Below are positions 20,401 to 29,577 of a stretch of DNA of 64,000 nucleotides, piece after piece. The translations under genes were made by a program, and so were the position numbers. The notes under the pieces were generated by a model, which saw only the letters and a program-made list of their open reading frames with translations, ran no database searches and was not told the origin of the DNA. The stretch lies in the NCBI RefSeq assembly GCF_014637795.1, contig NZ_BMFD01000009.1:93378-157377 (forward strand). The letters run 5' to 3'. The DNA is from Belliella aquatica. Its GTDB lineage: Bacteria; Bacteroidota; Bacteroidia; Cytophagales; Cyclobacteriaceae. The first letter of the stretch is position 1. Each line of letters starts with the position of its first letter.

Positions 20401-20713
20401 ATCTAGTAGCGGCACCACCTTCAGCATCCATAATAAAGACATCAAAATTACCATAGCGGTCAGATGCAAAAGCGATTTTCTGACTGTCTTTACTCCATAC
20501 AGGCATAAAATCATGCGCCTCATGGAAAGTCAATTGGGTTGCTTTTCCTCCCGATGTCGGTACAGTGTACAGATCACCCTTGTAGGTAAATGCAATCTTA
20601 GAAGCATCTGGTGAAATAGCCGAATGTCTGAGCCAATTAGGTGCATCCTGTGCAGATGCTAATCCTACGACTCCACTGAGCAATAAACTCAAGTAAATTT
20701 TTATGAATTTCAT
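17477..20713 (-). CDS. tricorn-like S41 peptidase, exported
   Basis: A 1078-residue homologue of tricorn protease with a signal peptide (cleavage after GLASA). The first 550 residues are two beta-propellers of PD40/WD40-like repeats (for example ISPDASKIAFTYKGDLYTV and WSKDSQKIAFASDRYGNFDV). A very charged linker (KGGEEKKDEKKDEKKDDKK, about 568-588) precedes the core: the His of NVSHAGARYN, a PDZ domain (about 770-850, VKAGMIIEKVDGELI), and the S41 catalytic half with RFNGGGDLVADL, the probable nucleophile Ser in NYSDGHCFACGY and GTCSFAGWESLPDGTRWG. Such enzymes degrade oligopeptides; here it should work in the periplasm, probably with the other exported peptidases of the window. Confidence 0.94.
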   Translation of the reverse strand: MKFIKIYLSLLLSGVVGLASAQDAPNWLRHSAISPDASKIAFTYKGDLYTVPTSGGKATQLTFHEAHDFMPVWSKDSQKIAFASDRYGNFDVFIMDAEGGAATRLTYHSSDEMPYTFSADGQTVIFGGVRQDLAEHRQYPTGSQPELYQVPVKGGRIDQVWTLPAEYVKVSADGKKMIYHDKKGGENEWRKRHQSAITRDIWVYDVASKSHKMLTSFGGEDRNPVFAPGEKDIYYLSEENGSFNVFKMNLENPSQKKALTELKDFPVRFLSIAENGTMSFSYDGELYTLKEGESPKKVQVSIKTQPISNTDSYISINGGVREMSISPDGKEIAFIARGEVFVTSVDGSLTKRITNTPEQEQFVQFAPDGKSIVYASERDGKWRIYQAKKIRDKEEPFFYASTLIQEEPLVSNEFDNYQPIISPDGKKLAYIEARRKLIVMDLASKTSVTLMGPEHLMHMRDGDQYFNWSPDSKWLLASYRPTMANGEIVLLDATGKKPMENLTQSGYGDRSAKWVNGGKQMLWFSNRDGLKGFATSGGAQNDVYTLFFTKDAFEKFNLSKDDYDLMKEVEKANKGGEEKKDEKKDEKKDDKKVEELKFDWEDLKERKARLTIHSSSLGDAVLDKEGEKLYYLARFEKGMNLWSTDLRTKETKMELKLDAGSGSLEWDKEMKNLYLLSGGSIAKITNIGTKREAIKISGEMSMDTEAERAHLFEHIKIRTQGAFYTPDMHGVDWEALATSYEKHLPHIGNGYEFAEMLSELIGELNVSHAGARYNRSIPQADATASLGIFMDYTHKGPGIKISEIIKGSPLDKSSINVKAGMIIEKVDGELIASDRDVAQYFNRKADKFTLLEVVDPSNGSRQQITVKPISIGEENRLLYTRWVKKNQEEVEKLSDGKLGYVHIPGMSDGPYRNTYEEMMGKFHDKEGVIVDTRFNGGGDLVADLAMFFTGEKFITYATEDRDLGYEPTFRWTKPTLAMFNEANYSDGHCFACGYTDLNIGKTVGMPTPGTCSFAGWESLPDGTRWGVVPVSAKNKAGEWMENNETAPQFQVKNMPGKIDKGVDQQLEKAVEELLKDVK

Positions 20714-20884
20714 ATATATCGTTTATAATTAGAATCTAAAAATAGTGAATTTAACGCCAGTGAAAAGAGATTTTTACATTAATGGGGAAATGATCATCCA
20801 CAAAATATCAGGTATGTAAAAAAATCATTTCAACAATTACAGATAATATTGAAAAGTTATCAATTGATCAGCTATCAATGAGCT

Positions 20885-20926
20885 GATATTGTCCGCTAGA
20901 TGATGGCTGTTCAGGAGCGGATAATC
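20885..20926. repeat. short hairpin related to the dispersed repeat
   Basis: ATTGTCCGCT and AGCGGATAAT form an inverted repeat with one G-U pair around a loop that contains GATGGCTG. The combination ATGGCT followed by AGCGGATA is the same as in the distal blocks at 10604 and 25146, so this looks like a fragment or shorter relative of that element. Confidence 0.5.
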
Positions 20927-20949
20927 ATAGAGTCAAACATCGCTAAATC

Positions 20950-22617
20950 TTAAAACTCCGCCTGAACTTCAAACTCCATTCGTTCTTTACTGTCAGGATG
21001 CGTAAAAGCCAAAAACTCTGCATGCAAATGCAAACGATCTGCTTTTTTTCCATACAAATCATCACCCAAAATCGAAGCTCCCAATCCACTTGGGTGGGCA
21101 GCATGCATTCTCAATTGATGTGTTCTTCCTGTAATAGGAATAAATTGAATTCTAGTCAAGCCGTCCGACTCACTCAAAACTCTGAATTTGGTTTGTGAAG
21201 GTTTCCCATATTGATAACAGACCATCTGCTGTGGTCTATTGTCTAGGTCAACACGAATAGGCAAGTCTATAATCCCTTCTTTCTCCTTAATTTTACCATC
21301 CAATACGGCCACATAGCGCTTTTCAACAGTTCGCTTGATAAATTGAGCTTGAAGTTGCTGATGGGTGATTTTGTTTTTGGCAATAAGCATAATTCCCGAG
21401 GTGCTTTGATCTAAGCGATGAACCAATATCGCCTCAGGATGCTGTTCCAAAATTCTATTTTGGACCGAATCTGTTACGTTCTTTCCGGGAACAGACAGGA
21501 ATTCCGCAGGTTTATGGACAATCATCAATACATCATCTTCAAAGATAATTTCGAGTTTCTTCCCTTCAGCAGGATTCTTCAAGAGTGGATTGTCCTCTAC
21601 ATCGATATCGGAAAGCATGTGTCCCAAGATCGGTAAACACTTACTACGACAGGCGGGATAAAATTCTCCATGTTTCCGAATCTCAGATTTTGGGGATTGT
21701 CCCCACCAGAATTCCGCCATCGTCACAGGCTTCAAATTATTCAAAAATGCATAATGCAATAATTTAGGAGCAGCACACTCACCAGCACCTGCCGGGATGG
21801 GTAGTTGAAGTTCCTCTGCAAATATTTCTCTCAAACTTTTCCATTTTTGACTGATATTCAAAAACTGATACTGATCGAAAATCTGTTGCTGAAGCTTATT
21901 TGACAAATCTTTCCTTTCTTGCTTGAGCTGTGGTAACTTTTCTTCGTAAACATTCAGCTTAGACTTCAACTCTTCCAGCTTTTCATCCCATTCTTTTACC
22001 AAAAGATTAAAAAAGTATTTGTTTTTCAGACTCTCTTCAACTTGCTCAGCAAGTAGCTTTTCATATTCGATCGCAGTCAAAGTTTGAGCAAGGTCTTTCT
22101 TTTTGGCTTTCCTCAATCTTCTCGCAGCATTGAGTTCCTCCTTCTTCAAAGCAAGCTCTTCAGAAGCTATTCTTTCAGTCTTCATCCATTCTTCTTTCAA
22201 AGAAATGTATTCCTGATCTGCTTCAATTACTTCAATCTCTTGATTGATTCCATTTACTATCAACTCTCCTTTTTTGAAAAATCCATCCTTTTTGAGGATA
22301 TCAAATACAGGTGGGACAAAATAATCATGCTCATTGCTATCCGCAAGTTTCCCCGAAAATGCAGCTAAAAAGCCAAATTCTGAATGCTCATTTTGAACGA
22401 CCAAAACACCAAACATCTTCCCAATCACCAAACCCGAATCAGCTGGATTTAAACCAAAATTATGTTTCCAGTCACTCTGATTTTGAAGATATACTTGAAG
22501 CTGTTCGGCTGCTTGGATAGCCAAAGGATGTGCTTCATAGTAAAAAGGATAAGTGAATTTTATTGGAATCTCTATTCCTGCAATGGGTTTGTGAAAAGGG
22601 ATAAATCTATCGGACAC
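20950..22617 (-). CDS. RluA-family pseudouridine synthase with long N-terminal extension
   Basis: A 555-residue protein. The C-terminal part (about 345-555) is an RluA/RsuA-type pseudouridine synthase with the catalytic Asp in LVHRLDQSTSGIMLIAKN and the later ITGRTHQLRMHAAHPSGLG and GDDLYG motifs; it isomerises uridines in rRNA or tRNA. The first 160 residues form a separate domain (IGKMFGVLVV, FGFLAAFSGKL), then a coiled coil of about 100 residues (150-260, rich in Glu/Lys/Leu), and a linker with four Cys (GECAAPK and YPACRSKCLP), which might bind a metal. Long versions of this type occur in Bacteroidota and gamma-proteobacteria; the role of the extension is unknown. Confidence 0.93.
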   Translation of the reverse strand: MSDRFIPFHKPIAGIEIPIKFTYPFYYEAHPLAIQAAEQLQVYLQNQSDWKHNFGLNPADSGLVIGKMFGVLVVQNEHSEFGFLAAFSGKLADSNEHDYFVPPVFDILKKDGFFKKGELIVNGINQEIEVIEADQEYISLKEEWMKTERIASEELALKKEELNAARRLRKAKKKDLAQTLTAIEYEKLLAEQVEESLKNKYFFNLLVKEWDEKLEELKSKLNVYEEKLPQLKQERKDLSNKLQQQIFDQYQFLNISQKWKSLREIFAEELQLPIPAGAGECAAPKLLHYAFLNNLKPVTMAEFWWGQSPKSEIRKHGEFYPACRSKCLPILGHMLSDIDVEDNPLLKNPAEGKKLEIIFEDDVLMIVHKPAEFLSVPGKNVTDSVQNRILEQHPEAILVHRLDQSTSGIMLIAKNKITHQQLQAQFIKRTVEKRYVAVLDGKIKEKEGIIDLPIRVDLDNRPQQMVCYQYGKPSQTKFRVLSESDGLTRIQFIPITGRTHQLRMHAAHPSGLGASILGDDLYGKKADRLHLHAEFLAFTHPDSKERMEFEVQAEF

Positions 22618-22781
22618 TGAATATAATTTCTATTGGAAAACAAATGTAGGATGATAAATTGGTTTCTTCTAAAAATTCATAATTCTTAAGCAATATCAAA
22701 CTTTGTATCATGTACTATCTCAATGAAATGAGAACCTATTCGTTTAAACTGAGTATATTTAAGTAAATCAATTTTAAACTT

Positions 22782-25070
22782 ATGATTAACGCAGAAGAAC
22801 TTCAAAAGAACCCAAAATTGTATATTTTTCTTCCTTTATATTACACCCTTTGGGCAGATAGTGTTTTGACGCCAACGGAGGTTTTGGAAATGCAAAAATT
22901 GATTGACAGTCAGAAATGGCTTCAAAATCACGAGAAAGAATGGCTTCTAAAAAACATCAATCCTGCTAAACCTCCAAAATCCAAGGAATTGAAATCTTGG
23001 AAGAATAAAATCAAAGAACTAAAACTGGAGAATTTAGAAGACCTTTCTCAGATTGGAATTGCTTTGGCAAAAAAGCATGACTCTTCAATACAAATCGAAA
23101 AAGCTATAATCGATGATTTCAAGGAAGCAGAATTAGCCTTAGGTTTATTAAGCAGAGAAGCAGGATACGCTTTCAAATCAGGACATCAAACTATCACCAC
23201 AGCGCATAAAAAAGCCTATAATTTTGATATTGGCAAGATGACGGCACTTTTAGATGGTAATCAAGCTGATTTGATCAAGAAAGTAAAAGCTGTCATTACT
23301 GATCCATCATTTGCTTACAAAGAATATGATAGCTTACTGGAGCAAAGAGAGCAGGTATTGCAGTGGTGCAAAGATTTAGCTGATCAAGGTTTTGGGGCAT
23401 GGGCTTTTCCAAAATATGCAAATGGAAAGGACGACATGGAAGGGTATTTCACCATCATGGAAACACTCTCTTACCATGATTTGAGTATGGTGATTAAGTT
23501 TGGTGTGCAGTTTGGCCTTTGGGGAATGAGTGTTTTTTTCTTGGGAACAGACAAGCATCATCAAAAATACCTCAAGGATATCGGAAGTCTTAAACTTCCT
23601 GGTTGCTTCGCTATGACTGAAACAGGTCACGGGTCAAACGTAAGAGGGCTGGAAACTACAGCAACTTATGATCACGATAAGAAAACTTTCATCATCCACA
23701 CACCAAATCCTGATGCCAGAAAAGAGTATATAGGAAATGCTGCCTTGCATGGACAGATGGCTACCGTGTTTGCAAAATTGATCATCGATGGAGAGGATTA
23801 TGGTGTCAATGCCTTTGTTGTGCCCTTACGAAATGTAGAAGGTGAAATGGTGCACGGTGTGAAAATCGAAGATTGCGGGAGGAAGATGGGTCTAAATGGC
23901 GTCGATAATGGCGTGATTTACTTCGACAATGTGGAAATCCCAAAGGAAAATATGTTGGATAAATTTGCTTCTGTAAACGAAGCAGGTGAATTTGAAAGCC
24001 CGATCAATTCAGATAACAGAAGATTTTTTACTATGCTTGGAACGCTTGTTGGTGGGCGAATTGGTATTCCTAGATCGGCTGTGTCAGCAACTAAAACAGG
24101 ACTTACCATAGCCATCAGACATGCCGAAAAAAGAAAACAATTTGGTCCTGAGGGTGGAGAAGAAGTGCCTATCATGAATTATAGAATGCATCAAAGAAGG
24201 TTGATGCCACCTTTGGCTACTTCTTATGCGCTTCATTTTGCTCTCCGGTATCTTACTCAGCGTTTTCTCAAAAGAACAGAAGAAGAAGCTCAGGAAATCG
24301 AAGCATTGGCAGCTGGGTTGAAAGCATACGCTACCAGTTTCACCACTACTACTCTTCAAGAGTGTCGGGAAGCTTGCGGAGGAAAAGGCTACTTGTCTGA
24401 AAATAGAATCGATGCACTCAAAAACGATACTGATGTTTACACCACTTTTGAGGGCGACAATGTGGTCTTGATGCAGCTTGTTGCTAAGAATCGATTAACA
24501 GAATTTAGACAGGAGTTTGGCGACATGAATATGTTCACCATTTTCAATTATATCACCAATCAGGCGAAAACATCCATTACGGAAAAGAACCCACTTATCA
24601 TCAGAAGTACCGATCAAACCCATTTGCTTGATATGGATTTTCATCTTAGTGCTTTCAAATACCGCGAAAGGGCGATTTTGTCAAGTGCGGCACAAAGGAT
24701 CAAGAAGCATATTGACGATGGAATGGATTCTTTTGATGCCTTCAATGTGGTGCAGCATCATTTGGTCAATGTTGGTCAGGCCTATATTGAAAGGGTAATT
24801 TTAGAAGAGTTTCAAAAAGAGGTCATGGATACCAATGATGTTGAATGCAGAGATGCGCTATTACAACTTTGTCAACTATACGCACTTCATACAATCGAAA
24901 AAAATCGAGGTTGGTACCTCGAGCAAGGATATATGGAAGGAGTCAAAACCAAAGCAATAAGAAAGGAAGTCAATCAACTCTGCTGGGAAGTGCGGAAAAA
25001 TGCTTTGGCACTGACAGATGCTTTTGATATTCCTGAAAGTTGTATCGCCGCTCCAATAGCAAGGTGTTAA
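22782..25070 (+). CDS. acyl-CoA oxidase/dehydrogenase family flavoenzyme
   Basis: A 762-residue FAD enzyme with the domain order of acyl-CoA oxidases: an alpha-helical N-terminal part (residues 1-180), the middle beta domain with CFAMTETGHGSNVRGLETTATYD (substrate and flavin contact), a helical domain with HAEKRKQFGP and ACGGKGYLSENRID and the TTFEGDNVVLMQL loop, and an ACOX-type C-terminal helical domain (about 590-760). The ECREACGGKG and EGDN segments are characteristic. It would catalyse the first step of fatty acyl-CoA beta-oxidation. There is no peroxisomal context, so whether O2 or ETF is the acceptor cannot be told. A single gene ended by a terminator. Confidence 0.94.
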   Translation: MINAEELQKNPKLYIFLPLYYTLWADSVLTPTEVLEMQKLIDSQKWLQNHEKEWLLKNINPAKPPKSKELKSWKNKIKELKLENLEDLSQIGIALAKKHDSSIQIEKAIIDDFKEAELALGLLSREAGYAFKSGHQTITTAHKKAYNFDIGKMTALLDGNQADLIKKVKAVITDPSFAYKEYDSLLEQREQVLQWCKDLADQGFGAWAFPKYANGKDDMEGYFTIMETLSYHDLSMVIKFGVQFGLWGMSVFFLGTDKHHQKYLKDIGSLKLPGCFAMTETGHGSNVRGLETTATYDHDKKTFIIHTPNPDARKEYIGNAALHGQMATVFAKLIIDGEDYGVNAFVVPLRNVEGEMVHGVKIEDCGRKMGLNGVDNGVIYFDNVEIPKENMLDKFASVNEAGEFESPINSDNRRFFTMLGTLVGGRIGIPRSAVSATKTGLTIAIRHAEKRKQFGPEGGEEVPIMNYRMHQRRLMPPLATSYALHFALRYLTQRFLKRTEEEAQEIEALAAGLKAYATSFTTTTLQECREACGGKGYLSENRIDALKNDTDVYTTFEGDNVVLMQLVAKNRLTEFRQEFGDMNMFTIFNYITNQAKTSITEKNPLIIRSTDQTHLLDMDFHLSAFKYRERAILSSAAQRIKKHIDDGMDSFDAFNVVQHHLVNVGQAYIERVILEEFQKEVMDTNDVECRDALLQLCQLYALHTIEKNRGWYLEQGYMEGVKTKAIRKEVNQLCWEVRKNALALTDAFDIPESCIAAPIARC

Positions 25071-25090
25071 ATCCAACCCGAACACAAAAA

Positions 25091-25123
25091 AACCTGCTTC
25101 ATTTAACTAAGAAGCAGGTTTTT
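25091..25123. terminator. strong bidirectional terminator after the acyl-CoA oxidase gene
   Basis: AACCTGCTTC and GAAGCAGGTT form a perfect 10-bp stem; T tracts follow on both strands. Confidence 0.85.
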
Positions 25124-25145
25124 CATTTTTTAAATATAAGTATAC

Positions 25146-25173
25146 GTATATCCGCTTTCACAGCAGTAGCCAT
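25146..25173 (-). repeat. distal block of the dispersed repeat, copy B
   Basis: Read on the minus strand this runs ATGGCTACTGCTGTG to AAGCGGATATAC, matching the block at 10604-10632 at most positions. With the hairpin at 25254-25310 it makes a composite element of about 165 bp. Confidence 0.65.
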
Positions 25174-25253
25174 ACAAAGTAGTTTATTTTAAAGTAATTG
25201 ATTCACTAATTACTAATCGACTAATAACGCTCGTGCCCTGTGGCGGAAATAAG

Positions 25254-25310
25254 GTTATTCGCAAGATCATTTGTGATAAATATGCATACAGGTTTCATTG
25301 CGAATAATCA
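25254..25310 (-). repeat. 57-bp dispersed inverted-repeat element, copy B
   Basis: GGTTATTCGCAA and TTGCGAATAATC form the inverted ends. On the minus strand it aligns without gaps to copies A and C, with the conserved start GATTATTCGCAATGAAACC. It lies between two convergent genes, directly next to the stop of the S9 peptidase. Confidence 0.8.
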
Positions 25311-25319
25311 TATTAGAAA

Positions 25320-27533
25320 TTATTTATCATCTCCGTCCTTTTTCTCTTTATTAAAATGTTTTTCATAAAATTCAAAGACTCTGTTCCAGTGATCGTGAAA
25401 ATCGCTTTCGTTTGAAGCAGCTCCTGCACCATGACCGCCATTGAGGTAGTTAACCCATACCACGTCTTTTCCTAATCGTCTCATGGCGTAATAAAGCTCT
25501 CTCGAGTTAGTTCCAGGTACGTTCCAATCACCTTCACCTGTCATGATCATGTGTGGAGTTTTGATCCGATCAGCATAAAGCACAGCTGTTGTCGCCAAAT
25601 ACTTCAAAGGTTCATCCCAAAGTGTTCCTCCTATCCTATCCTGTCCATATTCGGCAGCAGTATAATTTCTCGTTCCAATCTTAGGACTATCTCCCAAGAA
25701 ACTCATGATGTTTACCTTTCCAGAAATATTGATCGCTGCTGCAAACCTGTCTGTCTGTGTGATCAATAATGAAGTTGCATAACCACCGTAACTTCCACCT
25801 TGAACACCCACTTTATCGTTGTCTACTTTTCCTTCGTCTACCAGTTTGTTGATCGCTGCAGTAATGCCTTTTACCCAAGCTTCACCGGGATAACCCATCT
25901 CTAAATCCACCGAAGGACGCAAAGCGAAATAACCTTGATTGGCAAATAAATTCATATTTCTATTGTAACCATTCGCAAAAAAACCTTCGTAAACTTCACA
26001 TACCAAAGGGTATTTCTTTCCCTCTTCATAATCTACAGGGTAATATAAAATCCCCTTCAACTCTTTTCCATCTACATTTCTATAAGTTATTAACTCTGAA
26101 CGGGTTAATTTCTTTTCGTTCATCCATGGATTCAAATTAGTCAGCGTTTGCATTTCATTGAAACTCCAATCTGTCACAACCACGTCTGAAGGCATATTCC
26201 CATCTGAAAGATTCAAAACCACTACCTCAGAATTTTTGGCAAACTGAACACCTGAATAAAGATTTTTATCTATTCGAATGTCTTCCATTTTCTGCTCGGC
26301 TAGGTCAAATTTCACAAAGCCTCTTTTCCATTCATTTTTATCACTGTAGCTGAAATACAGGTAGCGTTCGTCCTTTGACCAATTTTCAAAATTTAAGCTA
26401 GGAGCACTTTCTTTGTCTTTTGGAAATTCATAAACCATTTTTAAGTCCTCACCATTAGTATCTACCAACCAATATCCTTTATCAGAACTTAATAATAATT
26501 TTCCTTCCTGTGGACTCCAGGTCATGATTGAAAACTTCACTTCCTTTTTCTTTTCTTCATCGGAATAAGCTTTTCCTTTTGTCAAATTCTTAACATCATC
26601 AGTTCCTAGTGTTTGGATGTACACCTGACCCGAATCAACCCAGGCATACTTAGATTTCGAATCAGACCAATTGAAATTCCTTCTCTGCTTGTTCTTTTTA
26701 TACAACAAATAAGTGGAATCAGGATTTGAAAGCATCTTGTAAGCGACTTGGTAATCCGCTCCTTCATTCCGAACGTAGGCAGTTTTGGTAGGGAGAGTTT
26801 CGCTGAAAATTAGATTTTGGCCATCTTCTGAAATATTTATCCCAGAGTAATTAGACTCTTCCAATAGCTTTACAGCAGCACCATTGTTCTTATTCACTTT
26901 GAGGATAGTAGTCAGACTGTTTGTATTCCTGATTTCATCCCACTTCAAAAACGGTTTGTTTCCATCATAAACGACAATTGGTCCTTTTGTCGCTTCATTG
27001 TATAGCGTCATGGCACGTTCCATCCATGAAGCTTCTCTTGCATTAACAATCACTGCCTCACTATCTGGAGTCCAAGTCAAAGACGAGTTTGCTAAAAGTG
27101 GCGTTCCAGAAATCTTGATTTCCTTCAATCTCTTTCTTTCCACATCGAAGTGCATCAAGTGCAAAGACTCCCCTTTTTGTTCTAAAAACACCAGCTCCTT
27201 GCTATTTGGCGCCCAAGAAATTGAAGTTACTTTGGCTGCATCTTTATAAGGCCTTATTTCTTCTAAAGTTGCTGTATGGATAATGACAAAATCTCCTGCC
27301 GAGACATTGACATAACTTGGATCTTGAAATCTAAAATGATCCACATCGAATCGGGCACTGCCATCAGCGATTAAGCCTGCTAGGTATTTCCCATCATCTG
27401 ATAGATTTTGACTGCTGATAGACTTTACCTTAATGGCATCAGCTATCGTGAAGCGTGTTTTTTGTGCAAATACATCCACTTGAATAGATATAAGCAGCAA
27501 GAATATAAAACTAAAGGTGTAGCGTTTTTTCAT
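25320..27533 (-). CDS. exported S9-family prolyl oligopeptidase-like peptidase
   Basis: A serine peptidase of the S9 (prolyl oligopeptidase/DPP) family, 737 residues from the ATG at 27533, which begins the signal peptide MKKRYTFSFIFLLLISIQV; an ATG three codons earlier is less likely. The first 470 residues form a beta-propeller; the C-terminal alpha/beta-hydrolase domain has the nucleophile in GVQGGSYGGYATSLL, the Asp in MTGEGDWNVPGTNS and the His in YLNGGHGAGAA. It probably cuts di- or oligopeptides in the periplasm. Its neighbours on both sides are single genes, so it seems monocistronic. Confidence 0.94.
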   Translation of the reverse strand: MKKRYTFSFIFLLLISIQVDVFAQKTRFTIADAIKVKSISSQNLSDDGKYLAGLIADGSARFDVDHFRFQDPSYVNVSAGDFVIIHTATLEEIRPYKDAAKVTSISWAPNSKELVFLEQKGESLHLMHFDVERKRLKEIKISGTPLLANSSLTWTPDSEAVIVNAREASWMERAMTLYNEATKGPIVVYDGNKPFLKWDEIRNTNSLTTILKVNKNNGAAVKLLEESNYSGINISEDGQNLIFSETLPTKTAYVRNEGADYQVAYKMLSNPDSTYLLYKKNKQRRNFNWSDSKSKYAWVDSGQVYIQTLGTDDVKNLTKGKAYSDEEKKKEVKFSIMTWSPQEGKLLLSSDKGYWLVDTNGEDLKMVYEFPKDKESAPSLNFENWSKDERYLYFSYSDKNEWKRGFVKFDLAEQKMEDIRIDKNLYSGVQFAKNSEVVVLNLSDGNMPSDVVVTDWSFNEMQTLTNLNPWMNEKKLTRSELITYRNVDGKELKGILYYPVDYEEGKKYPLVCEVYEGFFANGYNRNMNLFANQGYFALRPSVDLEMGYPGEAWVKGITAAINKLVDEGKVDNDKVGVQGGSYGGYATSLLITQTDRFAAAINISGKVNIMSFLGDSPKIGTRNYTAAEYGQDRIGGTLWDEPLKYLATTAVLYADRIKTPHMIMTGEGDWNVPGTNSRELYYAMRRLGKDVVWVNYLNGGHGAGAASNESDFHDHWNRVFEFYEKHFNKEKKDGDDK

Positions 27534-27767
27534 AATAAACATTTTGTATGAAGGGAAAATAGAAATGATTTTCTTGAATTACTATCTCTTTTGTGATGAA
27601 CCGTTTCATTTTCTTTTGACTGACAATTTTTTAAATATCATTTCTCCAAAAACTAAAATCAAATGAATTCGTAAAAATTTGTAGTTAAAATTTTAATTAT
27701 CAGGTGAATTTCAACAGATTTAATTTGTAGCTTTAATCCTAATTCAATCATAATAAACATTTTAGTA

Positions 27768-29150
27768 ATGACAAAAACTTTACAAAGCACTTTCTTCCTA
27801 AGCTTATTTTTATTGGTCTTTGGATTTCAAATTCAATCCTCAGCTCAGGGAATCTATACCGCTCGAGGATATTGGGAAGAGTCTAATAAGCAAACTTATA
27901 AGACCATCAAGCTCAAGCAAGCTGTGGGCGATTCTATTTCTGATGAAGAGATCTCTTATCTATTAGACTTCGAGGATTATCTCAATAATTACTACGCAAA
28001 GCTTTCTGAGTATGAAAAAGAAATTTATCAAAAAATGAAAGTTCAGTGGGATAGAGAATTAACTGCTCCTAAAAGAATCGAAACACAGCCTGAGGAATTT
28101 GAATGGAGAGGAATTGATCGAGCCGTAAGCGTTGGCTATGGTTTATATTATGGGGCAAGTCTGGTATCATTATTCGAGATAGACAATGCAGGAATAGTAG
28201 GGATTCCTTTAATAACAGGTGGTTTGTGGGCATTAGGTCCAATTATTAATCCAAAAAAATATGAAAATATTGATCGCTCTGTTGTTAGGGCGGGTAATGC
28301 TGGTAAATTTCTAGGTTTGATATATGGTGGTTCTCTGGGTTTGGTAGTGGCTGGAGGAAACTATCCTAACAATGAAGGGAAAGCAGCATTCATTATGTCT
28401 TCAGTTGGAAGTATAGCCTTAGGAGAGGTAGCTTTTCAAATGCAAAAAAACAGAAGATACTCAGATGGTCACATTGAAATTATGCGGCATCATGGTGTTT
28501 TAGGAGCGTTTTCAGGATTGTCTATAGCCGCTGCTGCCGATGGTGATACTGGAAGGCCATTTGGTATTGCATCAATACTTGGTACAACAGCTGGACTTGC
28601 CTTAGGAAACATGGCCTCAAAGAAATATCCCTATACTAGAGGCGATAGCAGGTATGCTACTAATATGAGTTCTGTCGGTGTCGGTTTCGGTTTCGCCATC
28701 TCGACTCAAATTGCTCAAAATGGTGGTGATCAAGTCTTACTTTTAGTCCCAGCTGGTATGGGAATTTTAGGAACATATATAGGTCAAAAAAATACACAAG
28801 GAGTTAATCTTACAGCAAGACAAGGCAGTACAATTAATTATGCTTCTGGTGGCGCGGCGCTTCTAGGTCTTGGGGTTACTGCTTTAGCCCAAAGTGATTC
28901 CCCAGTAGTAGTATTGGGTGTAGCCTCAGGCTTTGCTTTGATCACCCAAGAATATCTATTTGCAAAGTATAAGAAAGAAAATTTAAACTTCAATCTTTCC
29001 CGACAAAGCTTAAGCGGGGACATTAAATATTCTTTAAAGTTCCACCCAGAGAATTATATTCTCAATCAGCAGCTACAATCCAAAGCTACAATCATGAGTT
29101 CATACTCACAGCTTTCAACGCCGATTATCAACTTTAATCTGACCTTTTAA
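27768..29150 (+). CDS. exported glycine-rich membrane protein of unknown function
   Basis: A 460-residue protein with a signal peptide (MTKTLQSTFFLSLFLLVFGF, cleavage near SSAQG). Residues 30-110 are charged and helical; from about 120 to 395 the protein is a series of small, Gly/Ala/Ser-rich hydrophobic stretches such as GKFLGLIYGGSLGLVVAGG and GGAALLGLGVTALAQS, separated by short polar loops. The repeated spacing suggests tandem hairpins that could be membrane-embedded. The C-terminus (400-460) is polar and ends with a Phe. No family was recognised. It is a single gene with a terminator behind it. Confidence 0.75.
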   Translation: MTKTLQSTFFLSLFLLVFGFQIQSSAQGIYTARGYWEESNKQTYKTIKLKQAVGDSISDEEISYLLDFEDYLNNYYAKLSEYEKEIYQKMKVQWDRELTAPKRIETQPEEFEWRGIDRAVSVGYGLYYGASLVSLFEIDNAGIVGIPLITGGLWALGPIINPKKYENIDRSVVRAGNAGKFLGLIYGGSLGLVVAGGNYPNNEGKAAFIMSSVGSIALGEVAFQMQKNRRYSDGHIEIMRHHGVLGAFSGLSIAAAADGDTGRPFGIASILGTTAGLALGNMASKKYPYTRGDSRYATNMSSVGVGFGFAISTQIAQNGGDQVLLLVPAGMGILGTYIGQKNTQGVNLTARQGSTINYASGGAALLGLGVTALAQSDSPVVVLGVASGFALITQEYLFAKYKKENLNFNLSRQSLSGDIKYSLKFHPENYILNQQLQSKATIMSSYSQLSTPIINFNLTF

Positions 29151-29166
29151 GAATATCAAAAAAACC

Positions 29167-29205
29167 AACCCACGTCTTTCAAGGATGTGGGTTAGTTTTA
29201 TTTAA
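29167..29205 (+). terminator. terminator after the glycine-rich membrane protein gene
   Basis: AACCCAC pairs with GTGGGTT around a 13-base loop, followed by AGTTTTATTT. Confidence 0.7.
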
Positions 29206-29217
29206 TAGTAAATCAAA

Positions 29218-29451
29218 TTACTTTTTCTCTTTTATTTCACTACTTCGAGGAATACCATTTTTCACACAACAATTGGAACAGGTAATAGCATCGGGATTCA
29301 TTTTTTTGGCTTTTCTGAGAGCTTCTTCGCCATTATTGAATGGTCCTAGATAATCTCTTTCTAAAGGGTCGGGAATGTTTGAACAATCTCTTTCGTGTAT
29401 TTGGTAAAAACCATCAGCATTACTCACTGAACTAAGATAAAAGAATTTCAT
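29218..29451 (-). CDS. small cysteine-containing conserved protein
   Basis: A 77-residue cytoplasmic protein. It has the layout of a small Bacteroidota family: YQIHERDCSNIPDP (His and Cys), YLGPFNNGEEALRKAKK, then ITCSNCCVKNG with a CxxCC cluster. The three late Cys plus the earlier His/Cys could bind a zinc ion (inference). No function is known to me. It stands alone, convergent with the glycine-rich membrane protein gene. Confidence 0.72.
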   Translation of the reverse strand: MKFFYLSSVSNADGFYQIHERDCSNIPDPLERDYLGPFNNGEEALRKAKKMNPDAITCSNCCVKNGIPRSSEIKEKK

Positions 29452-29577
29452 ATGGTAATTTTATAATTAGAAGCTAAAAGTATGTTCATAATCGATCAAA
29501 AAAAATACCTACTTGTAGGTATTTTTTGACTAATTAATGGATAGACAATATTTATTACTGCTAAAATTATATAAAAA

